A stretch of DNA of 63,201 nt from the NCBI RefSeq assembly GCF_900119185.1, contig NZ_FPJE01000027.1, positions 1-63,201 on the forward strand, read 5' to 3'. The notes under the pieces were generated by a model. The model worked only from the letters and a program-made list of their open reading frames with translations, ran no database searches and was not told where the DNA came from. This document shows positions 26,222 to 35,726 of this stretch, in pieces. The DNA is from Sinomicrobium oceani. Its GTDB lineage: Bacteria > Bacteroidota > Bacteroidia > Flavobacteriales > Flavobacteriaceae. The position numbers and the translations under genes are program-made. Every line of letters starts with the position of its first letter. The first letter of the stretch is position 1.

Positions 26222-27844
26222 TCAACCGGTAAAGTACAACATAATGGAAGTTATAATAACTATAATAAGTACGGAAGTTGCGATATCCACCCAACTGTAA
26301 CTGTTCTTCACTTCGGCTTTTTGCTCGGGCGTCAATGTCCCCATGGCCAATCCTTCTACCTGTTCGGGCAAAGGTTTGGGTGTAGACAAACTCACCCCTA
26401 CGAGGATACAGAGTGAAATAACAAAAATAACAATAGCAAAGTGAGAGAACGGTATGGCGATGATATCGCCTAATATACCCGTAAACTCATGACCCGGACT
26501 AAACGTTACGATCGTATCCAGCACAAGCCGGAAGAGCCCTATACCAAAGCCTGTGTATAATGTCACCATCGCTCCGGTGGCATTGATACGTTTAGACAGG
26601 ATCCCAAGCAGGAAAACCGCCGTAATGGGAGGTGCAATATAGGACTGTACCGATTGCAGGTAATCATAGAGTGTACCCGGGGCATTTTTCATAACCGGTA
26701 TCCAGGCAAAACCTAAAATCACAATTACCCCTGTAGCTATTTTACCGATACGAAGCAACTTACGCTCGCTGTCATGAGGCCTTAGTTTTTTGTATATATC
26801 TATGGTAAACAGGGTAGAACAGGAGTTAAATACCGAAGCCAACGAACTCATAAGTGCTGCGAGCAATCCGGCAGCCACCAATCCCCGAATCCCGGCAGGA
26901 AGCAGGGTTTTCACCATAGTCGGCAATACCTCATTGGCATCGTCGTACTGAAGCACTCCTTGCTTACTGAGTGCAAAAGCCACCATTCCCGGTACGAGGA
27001 AAAGGAATACGGGCAGTATTTTCAGGAATCCGCCCCAGATAGCTCCTCTCCGGCCTTCTTTAACATTTTTGGCGGTCAGGACACGTTGTACGATATACTG
27101 GTCGGTACACCAGTACCATATTCCCACAATTGCTCCACCAAACACCATCCCCGTCCACGGATATCTCGGATCATCGGCGGGGCGCCACATATTAAAATGT
27201 TCACTCCCCACAATTTCTTTGAGCCCGGACCATCCTCCTATAGCTTCATGGTTCAGCCCGATAAATGTTACCGCGAGTGCCCCCCCGATGAGTATAAACG
27301 TCTGAAGGGTTTCTGTATATACCACCGCGCTCATTCCGCCGACTACCGTATAAACGCCGGTAATCACAAGCGTAAGAATCGCTCCGGTCCAGAAATCTAT
27401 TCCCAGAAGAGACTGAAAGACGATCCCTCCGGCATAAATCGATACGGATACCTTGGTCAGAATATATCCTACGAGGGATAATATGGATAAAAACCATCTT
27501 GCTTTGGGGCTGTATCTCCTTTCCAGAAATTCGGGCATGGTGAATACCCCGCTGCGTGCGTAGAAAGGAAGAAACACCCATCCGAGTAACAGTACGATCC
27601 ATGCATGGAGTTCGTAATGTGCCATGGGCATTCCGCTATCCGCACCCGCTCCGGCAAGCCCTACGAGGTGTTCCGATCCGATATTCGACGCAAAAATAGA
27701 GGCTCCTACCACAAACCATCCTACATTCCGTCCCGCGAGAAAGTAATCTTGTGTATCTTTTTGTTTTTTGCTCATCACCCAGGCAGCAATACCGAGGAGA
27801 AGTACAAAGTACATTGCTATGACAATCCAGTCCAGTTGTTCCAT
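26222..27844 (-). CDS. Sodium:sugar symporter, SSS/SGLT family (probable xylose importer)
   Basis: The 540-residue protein has about 14 hydrophobic helices. N-terminal DYFLAGRNVGWFVVGASIFASNIGSEHLVGL is the conserved SGLT first-helix region, and the YTVVGGMSAVVYTETLQ block follows. It is the last gene of a leftward xylB-xylA-symporter operon, so D-xylose is the most likely substrate. It uses the sodium gradient across the inner membrane. Spacing to xylA is 67 bases, and it ends at a terminator. Confidence 0.87.
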   Translation of the reverse strand: MEQLDWIVIAMYFVLLLGIAAWVMSKKQKDTQDYFLAGRNVGWFVVGASIFASNIGSEHLVGLAGAGADSGMPMAHYELHAWIVLLLGWVFLPFYARSGVFTMPEFLERRYSPKARWFLSILSLVGYILTKVSVSIYAGGIVFQSLLGIDFWTGAILTLVITGVYTVVGGMSAVVYTETLQTFILIGGALAVTFIGLNHEAIGGWSGLKEIVGSEHFNMWRPADDPRYPWTGMVFGGAIVGIWYWCTDQYIVQRVLTAKNVKEGRRGAIWGGFLKILPVFLFLVPGMVAFALSKQGVLQYDDANEVLPTMVKTLLPAGIRGLVAAGLLAALMSSLASVFNSCSTLFTIDIYKKLRPHDSERKLLRIGKIATGVIVILGFAWIPVMKNAPGTLYDYLQSVQSYIAPPITAVFLLGILSKRINATGAMVTLYTGFGIGLFRLVLDTIVTFSPGHEFTGILGDIIAIPFSHFAIVIFVISLCILVGVSLSTPKPLPEQVEGLAMGTLTPEQKAEVKNSYSWVDIATSVLIIVIITSIMLYFTG

Positions 27845-27911
27845 AATTCCGGTTTTTGGTCAGCTATTCCGAATACGGGAGGCCAGGATCTCCCGCATCG
27901 GAAACAGTAAC

Positions 27912-29237
27912 TTAAATATATTGATTAATCAGGTTTTCGAAGTGTTCCTGTTTCCCGCTTCGCTGTTTGATCTCCTGATGTCCTTCTGCATAACGGTAAA
28001 GTTCTTCCAGGGAAGTCATACCATCGGCAAACACTTTTCCGTCTCCAGAGTCAAAAGAACTGTAACGTTCTTTACGTAAGGCGAGGTATTCGGAATCGTC
28101 GAGGATACGCTGTGCAGCGATCAGGGCACGTGCAAAAGCATCCATTCCCCCGATATGTGCGTAGAAAATATCTTCGAGATCCGTAGAATTTCTGCGGGTT
28201 TTAGCATCGAAATTGACACCTCCGCCCTGGAATCCTCCTGCCTGAAGGATAACAAGCATGGCCTGGGTAAGTTCGTAAACATCTACAGGAAACTGATCCG
28301 TATCCCATCCGTTCTGATAATCACCCCGGTTGGCATCTATACTTCCCAACAGGTTATTGTCTGCCGCCACCTGGAGTTCGTGTTCAAAAGTGTGTTGAGC
28401 GAGCGTGGCATGGTTTACTTCGATGTTCAGCTTAAAATCGTCCAAAAGGTCGTATTTGGTAAGAAAGCCGAGCACCGTAGCCGAATCAAAATCATATTGA
28501 TGTTTGGTGGGCTCCATAGGCTTGGGCTCTATAAAAAATTTACCTTTGAATCCCTGTTTACGGGCATAGTCCCTGGCCATGTGCAGGAAGGTGGCAAAGT
28601 GTTCCTGTTCGCGCTTCATATCGGTATTCAGAAGAGACATATAGCCTTCTCTACCACCCCAGAACACATAATTCTCTCCTCCGAGTTTAATGGTAATGTC
28701 CAGTGCGTTTTTCACCTGTGCCCCGGCTTGTGCCAATACGTCAAAATCGGGATTGGTAATGGCTCCGTTCATATAACGGGGATGACTGAAACAATTTGCT
28801 GTACCCCACAACAGTTTTACACCGGATGACTTTTGTTTCTCCAGAGCATAGTCCGATATAAACTGTAACCTCTTCTCGGATTCGGCCAGGTTCTTTCCTT
28901 CATCGATCAGATCGAAATCGTGAAAACAGTAGTAAGGAACCCCCAGTTTGGTAATGAATTCGAAAGCGGCATCCATCTTGTCTTTAGCCTGCTGTTTTGC
29001 ATCGCTTGCTTCGAGCCATGGAAATTTTTTGGTAGGTACTCCGAACGGATCTCCTCCCGTACCGGTAAATGTATGCCAGTAGGCCACAGCAAACCGGAAA
29101 TGTTCTTTCATGGTTTTGCCTCCTATGACTTTGTTCTCATCGTAATACTTAAATGCGAGAGGATTTTTGGAAGAAGCGCCTTCAAACGCAATTTTCCCTA
29201 TCCCTTTGAAATACTCTTTCTCTCCTAATGTTATCAT
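27912..29237 (-). CDS. xylA: Xylose isomerase
   Basis: The 441-residue class II xylose isomerase has the catalytic His106 and Asp109 in [12 protein letters not shown], the WGGREGY metal-site block and [17 protein letters not shown]. It converts D-xylose to D-xylulose in the cytoplasm with divalent metal. It sits between xylB and the symporter in one operon, 71 bases after xylB. The N terminus [16 protein letters not shown] is the usual one, so the start is secure. Confidence 0.97.
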   Translation of the reverse strand: MITLGEKEYFKGIGKIAFEGASSKNPLAFKYYDENKVIGGKTMKEHFRFAVAYWHTFTGTGGDPFGVPTKKFPWLEASDAKQQAKDKMDAAFEFITKLGVPYYCFHDFDLIDEGKNLAESEKRLQFISDYALEKQKSSGVKLLWGTANCFSHPRYMNGAITNPDFDVLAQAGAQVKNALDITIKLGGENYVFWGGREGYMSLLNTDMKREQEHFATFLHMARDYARKQGFKGKFFIEPKPMEPTKHQYDFDSATVLGFLTKYDLLDDFKLNIEVNHATLAQHTFEHELQVAADNNLLGSIDANRGDYQNGWDTDQFPVDVYELTQAMLVILQAGGFQGGGVNFDAKTRRNSTDLEDIFYAHIGGMDAFARALIAAQRILDDSEYLALRKERYSSFDSGDGKVFADGMTSLEELYRYAEGHQEIKQRSGKQEHFENLINQYI

Positions 29238-29308
29238 TTTTGCTTACATTAATTTATTGTTATACTTCGGTGTCAGGTATTTATATATGCTTTATGATGT
29301 TGTTTTTT

Positions 29309-30793
29309 TTAATATTGGGTAGTGGCAAGCGCCTCTTTCCAGGCAAGGTAAGCCCCCCGGTATGCACCGGCTTCCTTCAGCGGGCTATAGGTCGCTATGT
29401 ATTCGTCACCGGAAAACGCATCTCCGAACGTATCGAAATCGCCATAACTGTAACCTGCTGCACGTGCGGCTCCGACAGCACCTGTAGTGTCCACTATCCG
29501 GATCTCACGGTCTACCAATGTAGCTATGGTCCTTGAAAACAACTCCGAGCGGAACAGGTTATCTCCTCCCGCTTTTATGGTGGTCAATTGTACCCCGTCG
29601 TTTTCAAGTATCCCGATACCGTACACAAAAGAAAACGCTATACCTTCGAGTGCGGCTCTGAAAAGATGTCCCTGTCCATGGATATTGAAATTCAGATCCT
29701 TTACGGCTGCCCCGATATTGGCATTGTAAAGCATCCGTTCCGAACCGTTGCCGAAAGGAAGTATCCGCAGACCTTCCGATCCGACAGGAACGACTGCAGC
29801 CATCCGGTTCATATCGTTGTAACTTAGTGTACCACCCGAGATCTGATCTTTCATCCAGCGATACAGTATCCCCGCTCCATTGATATTCAACAGTTTTCCG
29901 ATCCGCGGATTTTCCGGTTTGTGGTTGACGTGAGCAAAATTATTGATCCGGGTGCCTTCACTGGTTCTGCTAACATCGCTAACCGCATACACCACTCCGG
30001 ATGTACCTCCTGTAGCCGCAATTTCTCCCGGATTAAAAACATTCAGGGACAGCGCATTGTTTGGCTGGTCTCCTGCCCTGTAGAGCAGCGGAATACCTGC
30101 CTTGAGCCCCAATACTTTTGAAGCCTGCCCGGTCAGTTTGCCCTGCTCCGAAAAAGTGGCCACCACCTCCGGAAGAAGCTCCGTATCGATGCCGGCTTGT
30201 TCGAGCAGCCACAACGCAGGTTTGTCGTCCTTAAAGTCCCAGGTAATACCTTCCGATAATCCCGAAGGGGTTGTAGTACACCGCCCGGTAAGCTTTAAGG
30301 CTATGTAATCGCCGGGCAGCAGAAACTTATGGATTTTTTCAAATATCCCCGGCTCATTATCTTTTACCCATTTTAATTTGGACAATGTAAAATTCCCCGG
30401 AGCATTAAGGAGCCGTTCCAGGCACTTCGTCTCTCCCGCCTTCGCACAAAGCTCATTTCCTACGGCTACCGCCCGGCTGTCGCACCATATAATGGAATCC
30501 CGAAGCACGTTAAGTTCTTTATCGACAATGACAAGACCGTGCATCTGGTAGGATACTCCCATTCCGGCTACTTGATACGGATCTACCCCGGTTTCCCGGA
30601 TAAGTTTTCCCGTTGCCTTAATGAGGTTCTCCCACCACATTTCAGGGTTTTGTTCTCCCCATCCGGGCTCTATGGAGGTAATAGGCATTTCGTTATCGGG
30701 TTGTTGTGTAATGCCGATCACTTTTCCACTCCCCGCTTCGACAAGAGAAGCTTTTACCGAAGAGCTTCCCACGTCATATCCTATCCAATACAT
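29309..30793 (-). CDS. xylB: Xylulokinase
   Basis: The 494-residue FGGY-family kinase begins with the ATPase-fold phosphate loop YDVGSSSVKASLV and has the QMHGLV block, CDSRA and the C-terminal GGDNLFRSELF segment. It phosphorylates D-xylulose for entry into the pentose phosphate pathway. It is first in the xylB-xylA-symporter operon, whose promoter and two inverted repeats lie at 30861-30919, giving a leader of about 90 bases. Confidence 0.94.
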   Translation of the reverse strand: MYWIGYDVGSSSVKASLVEAGSGKVIGITQQPDNEMPITSIEPGWGEQNPEMWWENLIKATGKLIRETGVDPYQVAGMGVSYQMHGLVIVDKELNVLRDSIIWCDSRAVAVGNELCAKAGETKCLERLLNAPGNFTLSKLKWVKDNEPGIFEKIHKFLLPGDYIALKLTGRCTTTPSGLSEGITWDFKDDKPALWLLEQAGIDTELLPEVVATFSEQGKLTGQASKVLGLKAGIPLLYRAGDQPNNALSLNVFNPGEIAATGGTSGVVYAVSDVSRTSEGTRINNFAHVNHKPENPRIGKLLNINGAGILYRWMKDQISGGTLSYNDMNRMAAVVPVGSEGLRILPFGNGSERMLYNANIGAAVKDLNFNIHGQGHLFRAALEGIAFSFVYGIGILENDGVQLTTIKAGGDNLFRSELFSRTIATLVDREIRIVDTTGAVGAARAAGYSYGDFDTFGDAFSGDEYIATYSPLKEAGAYRGAYLAWKEALATTQY

Positions 30794-30860
30794 ATATTAA
30801 GATGTCTTTACTATTTTATTGCACACTTGTTTGCTGTAATCCGGGACTTCAAAAAAACAC

Positions 30861-30883
30861 CTTATAGTTATTTTCACTATAAG
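30861..30883. promoter_or_regulatory. Inverted repeat 1 in the xylB leader (candidate operator)
   Basis: CTTATAGT and ACTATAAG are separated by seven bases (TATTTTC). It lies just downstream of the predicted transcription start of xylB. The half-site CTTATAGT recurs in the GH35 and SusC leaders, and a TTTATAGT-N7-ACTATAAA copy lies at 51701-51723. Confidence 0.7.
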
Positions 30884-30906
30884 ATATGGTAAAATTAACC
30901 ATATCT
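30882..30906. promoter_or_regulatory. Inverted repeat 2 over the xylB -7 box (candidate operator)
   Basis: AGATATGGT and ACCATATCT enclose the seven-base spacer AAAATTA. The spacer is most of the -7 box itself, so any protein bound here would block the promoter. It shares two bases with repeat 1, so the two sites abut. Confidence 0.7.
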
Positions 30907-30919
30907 TTCGATCTGACAA
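30890..30919 (-). promoter_or_regulatory. Promoter of the xylB-xylA-symporter operon
   Basis: On the minus strand TTG (30917-30919), 19 bases, then TAATTTTA (30890-30897). Both elements and the spacing fit the Bacteroidota sigma-A consensus. Confidence 0.65.
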
Positions 30920-31195
30920 ATTTTTTACCATAAAATCGAACTGATCACGGACCCGGAGCCAAATATACATTTTTATCGCTAAAAAATTAAACATATATTA
31001 ATGGCTACCTCAGCGCCCTTCCCCGGAGAACAGGGAGTCCGTCTCCCGGTAAGTTCTTGCAAAAGGACAAGCCCGATGCCGGTTACAGGCAATTGTGTAT
31101 ATTTGATGACTTCAATACTATGCTTTTGAGGTGATCCGGGCAAGCTTCGGGCAAAACCGCCAAAATGATGCCGCAAAACAGACTAAACAGCAGAC

Positions 31196-32227
31196 ATGAA
31201 AGCAAACAAGGAAATCACCATCTACGATATAGCGGAAAAATTAAAATACGCTCCGTCCACGATCTCCCGGGCACTCAATGATCATCCAAGCATCAGTAAA
31301 AACACCACACTACTGATCAAGAAGGTAGCGAAGGAAATGGGGTACCGCCCCAATTCGCTTGCGGCAAGCCTGAGAAACAACAGGAGCAAGACCATAGGTA
31401 TCATGATATCCCGCATCAATCGTCCTTTTGTCTCTTCCCTGATTAGTGGTGTCGAAGAAACCGCCCGAAAATCGGGGTATAATGTTATTATCAGTCAATC
31501 CAATGACAAGTACGAAAATGAGGTCATCAATGCCCAGACCTTATACAACAGCCGGATCAGCGGACTTATTGTTTCGCTCTCCATGGAAACCCGAAAACTC
31601 GATCATCTACGTCCTTTTATAAACCAGGGAATTCCTATCGTCTTTGTAGACAGGGTTCCGGATATGGCCGATGCCCATAAAGTTATCATAGACAATTATA
31701 CCGCGGGTTACCGGGCTGCAGAACATCTTATTGAGCAGGGATGTACGCGGATTGCCCACTTTGCCGGAGCACAACACCGCAATGTTTACAGCGAACGTAA
31801 AAAGGGGTATATGGATGCTCTTAAAGATCACAACCTCAAGGCAGATAAGGACTTCATCATTACCTTTGAGAGCTTGAGTTTTGAAGAAGGCGAAAAAGCT
31901 ACTAAAAAATTACTCGATCTTCCGATACCTCCCGACGGTATTTTTGCTGCCAATGACACCACAGCCGTAAGTGCAATTATGTATGCCAAGAAAAGAGGTA
32001 TAAAGATCCCGGATGAACTCGCTGTCATCGGCTTTAATGACGACCCCATAGCCTCTATCGTAGAACCCGCTCTCTCCACCGTCATACACCCCGCCATAAA
32101 AATGGGGCAACTCTCTGCAAAGCGCATATTGCAACACGCCGTTGAAAAAGACGAAGAGGTCCTTTTCGAAACCTCCATCCTTCCGACGGAGCTTTGCATC
32201 CGTAATTCGTCCCTGAAAAACAAATAA
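31196..32227 (+). CDS. LacI/GalR-family transcriptional regulator
   Basis: The 343-residue protein has an N-terminal helix-turn-helix (TIYDIAEKLKYAPSTISRAL, residues 8-27) and hinge helix (PNSLAASLRN), then a periplasmic-binding-protein-like ligand domain (KTIGIMIS onward). It lies between the divergent xyl operon and the SDR-uxuA genes. LacI proteins bind palindromes with a central CG; three such sites overlap the -33 elements of the SDR-uxuA, GH35 and SusC promoters in this island, making it the best candidate to control them. The effector could be a pentose, a uronate or an oligosaccharide. Confidence 0.92.
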   Translation: MKANKEITIYDIAEKLKYAPSTISRALNDHPSISKNTTLLIKKVAKEMGYRPNSLAASLRNNRSKTIGIMISRINRPFVSSLISGVEETARKSGYNVIISQSNDKYENEVINAQTLYNSRISGLIVSLSMETRKLDHLRPFINQGIPIVFVDRVPDMADAHKVIIDNYTAGYRAAEHLIEQGCTRIAHFAGAQHRNVYSERKKGYMDALKDHNLKADKDFIITFESLSFEEGEKATKKLLDLPIPPDGIFAANDTTAVSAIMYAKKRGIKIPDELAVIGFNDDPIASIVEPALSTVIHPAIKMGQLSAKRILQHAVEKDEEVLFETSILPTELCIRNSSLKNK

Positions 32228-32316
32228 TATAATCCGTATTCCGGGACAAACTTCGTGTTGTACCTCTCCCTATTTTCACCGCATTTGTTATTATCACTAT
32301 AGTTAAGTATAAAAAC

Positions 32317-32355
32317 GCAACCGATTGCATCAAATATTTTGAAAAGGTACTTTTT
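32317..32355 (+). promoter_or_regulatory. Promoter of SDR-uxuA with overlapping LacI-type operator
   Basis: The operator GCAACCGATTGC is at 32317-32328. Its TTG (32325-32327) is also the -33 element, followed by 20 bases and the -7 box TACTTTTT (32348-32355). The reverse complement of the same 12-mer lies in front of the GH35 gene. A palindromic ACTATAGT lies just upstream at 32296-32303. Confidence 0.65.
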
Positions 32356-32468
32356 TTCATTTATTTTACATTCAGAACACCCCCTTCAGACTTATATATG
32401 GTCTTTACGGGAGTTTTTCCGACCTTATTTCCGTTAGGAGAAACAGCTGAAAACTAAAAACATACATT

Positions 32469-33203
32469 ATGACTAAAACAGCAATTGTAACCGGGGGAAA
32501 CTCCGGCCTTGGCTATGCTACGGCCAAAAAATTATGTGACAACGGTATCAAAACATATATCATAGGCAGAACCCCCGAAAAAACCGAAGTTGCCTGTAAA
32601 GAGATCGGGGAACTGGCGTTTCCCGTTATCTTTGACCTCAACAACCTGGAGGGCATTCCGGGCATGATCAAGGATATCGCTAAAAACGGCCCTATAGATA
32701 TCCTCGTCAACAATGCGGGGATCAATATGAAAAAGGAATTTATCGATGTTACCGATGCGGATTTTGAGTCTATTATCCACACTAACGTATTCAGCGTATT
32801 TTCCGTAAGCCGTGAAGTGGTAAAAATAATGAAGGAAAACGGAGACGGAAGTATCGTCAATATCAGTTCCATGACTTCCCAATACGGCATTCCGAAAGTA
32901 ATTGCATATTCTGCCAGTAAATCGGCTATCGAGGGGATGACAAGGGCTATGGCGGTAGAACTCGCCCAGTATGGCATCCGCGTTAACTGCGTAGCTCCGG
33001 GCTTTATCAAAACCAAAATGTCTTCAAAAGCACTCGACAATGATCCGGAACGTAAAAACAAAGTACTCTCCAGAACACCGATGGGAAAACTGGGTGACCC
33101 TTCGGATATCGGTGATGCGGTATTTTATTACGCCACTTCCGAATCCAAGTTTACAACGGGCACCATACTTCCGGTAGACGGAGGAAACAGCATAGGTTTT
33201 TAA
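32469..33203 (+). CDS. Short-chain dehydrogenase, probable D-mannonate/fructuronate oxidoreductase
   Basis: The 244-residue classical SDR has TGGNSGLGYATAK (cofactor loop), NNAGIN and the catalytic set Ser (NISSMTSQ), Tyr and Lys (YSASKSA). The C-terminal LPVDGGNSIGF is typical. It lies 105 bases before uxuA behind one promoter, so an NAD(P)-dependent step of hexuronate breakdown (fructuronate to mannonate, the UxuB role) is the most likely job. KduD- or gluconate-dehydrogenase-type activity is the alternative, since SDR substrate cannot be read directly. Confidence 0.78.
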   Translation: MTKTAIVTGGNSGLGYATAKKLCDNGIKTYIIGRTPEKTEVACKEIGELAFPVIFDLNNLEGIPGMIKDIAKNGPIDILVNNAGINMKKEFIDVTDADFESIIHTNVFSVFSVSREVVKIMKENGDGSIVNISSMTSQYGIPKVIAYSASKSAIEGMTRAMAVELAQYGIRVNCVAPGFIKTKMSSKALDNDPERKNKVLSRTPMGKLGDPSDIGDAVFYYATSESKFTTGTILPVDGGNSIGF

Positions 33204-33308
33204 ACAAAAACGATAACTAACCGGAAACTTTTCAAAAGGATCAATTGCTGTGCATGAAATAACGGCAGAAAAAAGAAAGGTTCCGGCAGATACCAAATAT
33301 ATTACAAC

Positions 33309-34487
33309 ATGATACGAATGCAGCAAACCATGCGATGGTACGGACCGCATGATGGCGTAAGCCTGAAGGAAATAAGACAGTCGGGGGCAAGCGGTGTGGT
33401 CACAGCCCTGCATGAAATTCCGGTAGGAGAGGTATGGACCACGGCGGAAATCGGTAAAAGACTGGCTGAGATACGGGAAGCAGGACTCGACTGGACCGTT
33501 ATCGAAAGTCTTCCCGTCCATGAAGACATCAAACGCCGCAACGGCAACTACGAACTGTATATAAAAAATTATAAGGAAAGCCTGAAAAATATCGCCTCCT
33601 GCGGACTCCGGGTTATCACTTATAACTTTATGCCTGTTCTGGACTGGGTAAGAACAAACACCATGTTTGTCAATGAAGACGGCACCAAAACACTACGCTT
33701 TGAAAAAGACGCATTTGTGTTCTTTGACCTGTCTCTTTTGAAAAGACCCGGGGCAGAAAATGATTATACCGGGGAGGAAATGGCAAGTGCCCTCGCTTAT
33801 GGCGACAAACTCTCGGAAGAAGATAAACAATTGTTATTCAATACGGTACTGCTGGGTCTTCCCGGAAGTAAGGAAAATTTCACTCCGGAGAAAGTCCTGA
33901 GCCTCTTAAAAGAGTATGAGGGTATAGACGACACCAGGCTACGGGAAAACCTGCAACTCTTTTTGAGTGAAGTAGCTCCCGTTGCGGAAGAGTTGGGCCT
34001 GAAACTGGCCATTCATCCGGATGATCCGCCTTTTTCCGTATTGGGATTACCCCGTATCGTGTGCTCTGAACAGGACATCGATAGGATATTCGAAGCGGTT
34101 CCGGTGAATGCCAACGGACTTTGTTTCTGCACGGGGTCTCTCGGGGCCAATCCGGATAACAACCTTGTCCGTATCCTGGAAAAACATGGCGACCGTATTC
34201 ACTTCCTTCACCTGAGGAGTGTGGAGAAAGAACGCAAAGGTGTGTTCAAGGAAGCAGAACACCTTGGCGGTGATGCTCCTATGGCTACCATAGTCCACAA
34301 GATACTGCAGTTGATGAACAGCAGAAATACGGCGCTCCCTATGAGGCCGGACCACGGTGCTCTTTTCACGCTGGAAGAGGGAAGAGAACACTATTCCGGT
34401 TATTCCCTGATCGGACGACTCAAAGGACTTGCTGAGATCCGGGGGCTGGAACAAGGCATCGTGTATGCCCTGGAACAGCACGTATAA
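33309..34487 (+). CDS. uxuA: Mannonate dehydratase
   Basis: The 392-residue UxuA-family enzyme has the N-terminal RWYGPHDGVSLKEIRQSGA signature and AIHPDDPP with the metal-binding His, plus RPDHG near the C terminus. It dehydrates D-mannonate to 2-keto-3-deoxygluconate. With the SDR it handles glucuronate that the GH115 enzyme across the terminator would release. Uronate isomerase (UxaC), KDG kinase and KDPG aldolase are not in the window. Confidence 0.95.
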   Translation: MIRMQQTMRWYGPHDGVSLKEIRQSGASGVVTALHEIPVGEVWTTAEIGKRLAEIREAGLDWTVIESLPVHEDIKRRNGNYELYIKNYKESLKNIASCGLRVITYNFMPVLDWVRTNTMFVNEDGTKTLRFEKDAFVFFDLSLLKRPGAENDYTGEEMASALAYGDKLSEEDKQLLFNTVLLGLPGSKENFTPEKVLSLLKEYEGIDDTRLRENLQLFLSEVAPVAEELGLKLAIHPDDPPFSVLGLPRIVCSEQDIDRIFEAVPVNANGLCFCTGSLGANPDNNLVRILEKHGDRIHFLHLRSVEKERKGVFKEAEHLGGDAPMATIVHKILQLMNSRNTALPMRPDHGALFTLEEGREHYSGYSLIGRLKGLAEIRGLEQGIVYALEQHV

Positions 34488-34506
34488 TTTTTATAACATC
34501 AAATAC

Positions 34507-34548
34507 AAAGCCCCGGTACCATGTTCAAAAAACGGTACCGGGGCTTTT
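34507..34548. terminator. Bidirectional terminator between uxuA and GH43
   Basis: AAAGCCCCGGTACC (34507-34520) pairs perfectly with GGTACCGGGGCTTT (34534-34547), with A and T tracts outside. It serves two convergent operons. Confidence 0.88.
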
Positions 34549-34574
34549 TAATACCCGAAAAATCCTGATCCCGG

Positions 34575-35696
34575 TTATTCTGTCACCGTACTGATCGTTT
34601 CGATAGTTCCGTCTTCGCGATGTTTCAGGGGACTCACTTTGATATTCCTCAGGTGTGTTTTACCGGATAATTCGGTATCGTGGTAAAAGATGTACCACTG
34701 CCCGTTAAACTCCGCAATAGAGTGGTGATTGGTCCATCCCTCAACCGGGTTCAGAATATTCCCCTGGTAAGTAAAAGGTCCGTAAGGGCTATCTCCTGTG
34801 GCATACGCTATGTAATGTGTATCTCCCGTAGAATATGAAAAATAATACTTCCCTTTATATTTATGTACCCAGGCCGCTTCAAAAAAGCGCCGGTCATGAT
34901 CTCCCGCGAGGATAGGGTTTCCCTCCTTATCCAGTATACGGATCTCTTTGAGCTTTTCATCGAACTGCAACATATCATCGCTCATACGAGCCACCCTTGG
35001 CCCGATAGCAGGTTCGTCATCCGCAGGTTCGTTGTCATACGGGGTTTTGGTATGGTGATCGTATTCACCTGTCCTCCAGTTTTGCAATTGCCCTCCCCAT
35101 ATTCCGCCGAGATACATATAATACGCTCCGTCGTCATCCTTAAACACTGCCGGGTCGATACTCAGGCTACCTTTGATAGGCAATTTCTCTGCTTTAAAAG
35201 GTCCTTCCGGCCTTGAGGCAACAGCCACCCCGATATGGAACACTCCATCTTTATCCTTGGCAGGGAAATACAAGTAATACGAGTCACCTTTTTTCGCCGC
35301 ATCCGGCGCCCATAACTGCCTGGCCGCCCACGGCACGTCATCTACACTTAAAGCTACTCCATGGTCCGTTACTTTTCCACCGACGGAATCCATGGAGAAT
35401 ACGTGATAATCCCTCATATCGAAATGCCCTCCGAAATCATCTTCTTTCACCCCGGCGTCAACATCATGGGAAGGATAGACATATAACCTGTTCTCAAAAA
35501 CATGAGCCGAAGGGTCTGCTGTGTATATGTCGGTAACCAGAGGTTTATTCCGGAATTCAGACTCCTTTTTCTGTTGCGTTTCTTCTACCTGCTTATCTTC
35601 CGTTTTCTGCTTTTTTTGCGGTGCCTCTCCGCACGACACGACGAGCATCCCGGCAAATAAGACTGATGTCGCCTTTATAACATGCTTTTTTTTCAT
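34575..35696 (-). CDS. Glycoside hydrolase family 43 lipoprotein (beta-xylosidase/arabinofuranosidase type)
   Basis: The 373-residue protein has a lipoprotein signal ending VVSC (Cys22) and a charged linker, then a five-bladed propeller. The three GH43 carboxylates are visible: Asp61 (ADPSAHVF), Asp181 (SIDPAVF) and Glu273 (FFEAAWVHK). It cleaves xylosyl or arabinosyl residues from xylan oligosaccharides at the cell surface or in the periplasm. The subfamily and exact sugar cannot be set by eye. It is the last gene of the GH35-GH115-GH43 set, 30 bases after GH115. Confidence 0.88.
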   Translation of the reverse strand: MKKKHVIKATSVLFAGMLVVSCGEAPQKKQKTEDKQVEETQQKKESEFRNKPLVTDIYTADPSAHVFENRLYVYPSHDVDAGVKEDDFGGHFDMRDYHVFSMDSVGGKVTDHGVALSVDDVPWAARQLWAPDAAKKGDSYYLYFPAKDKDGVFHIGVAVASRPEGPFKAEKLPIKGSLSIDPAVFKDDDGAYYMYLGGIWGGQLQNWRTGEYDHHTKTPYDNEPADDEPAIGPRVARMSDDMLQFDEKLKEIRILDKEGNPILAGDHDRRFFEAAWVHKYKGKYYFSYSTGDTHYIAYATGDSPYGPFTYQGNILNPVEGWTNHHSIAEFNGQWYIFYHDTELSGKTHLRNIKVSPLKHREDGTIETISTVTE

Positions 35697-35726
35697 ACTG
35701 GTTTTATTTATGAATATGGTTTTATA

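Larger units (their letters stand above)
30794..31195. other. Divergent control region between xylB and the LacI-type regulator
   Basis: No gene is visible. The left half holds the leftward xylB promoter with two inverted repeats. The right half holds a perfect -7 box TATATTTG at 31098-31105 that probably serves the rightward regulator gene. I found no CG-centred LacI-type palindrome here like those at 32317, 40346 and 45222. Confidence 0.65.
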
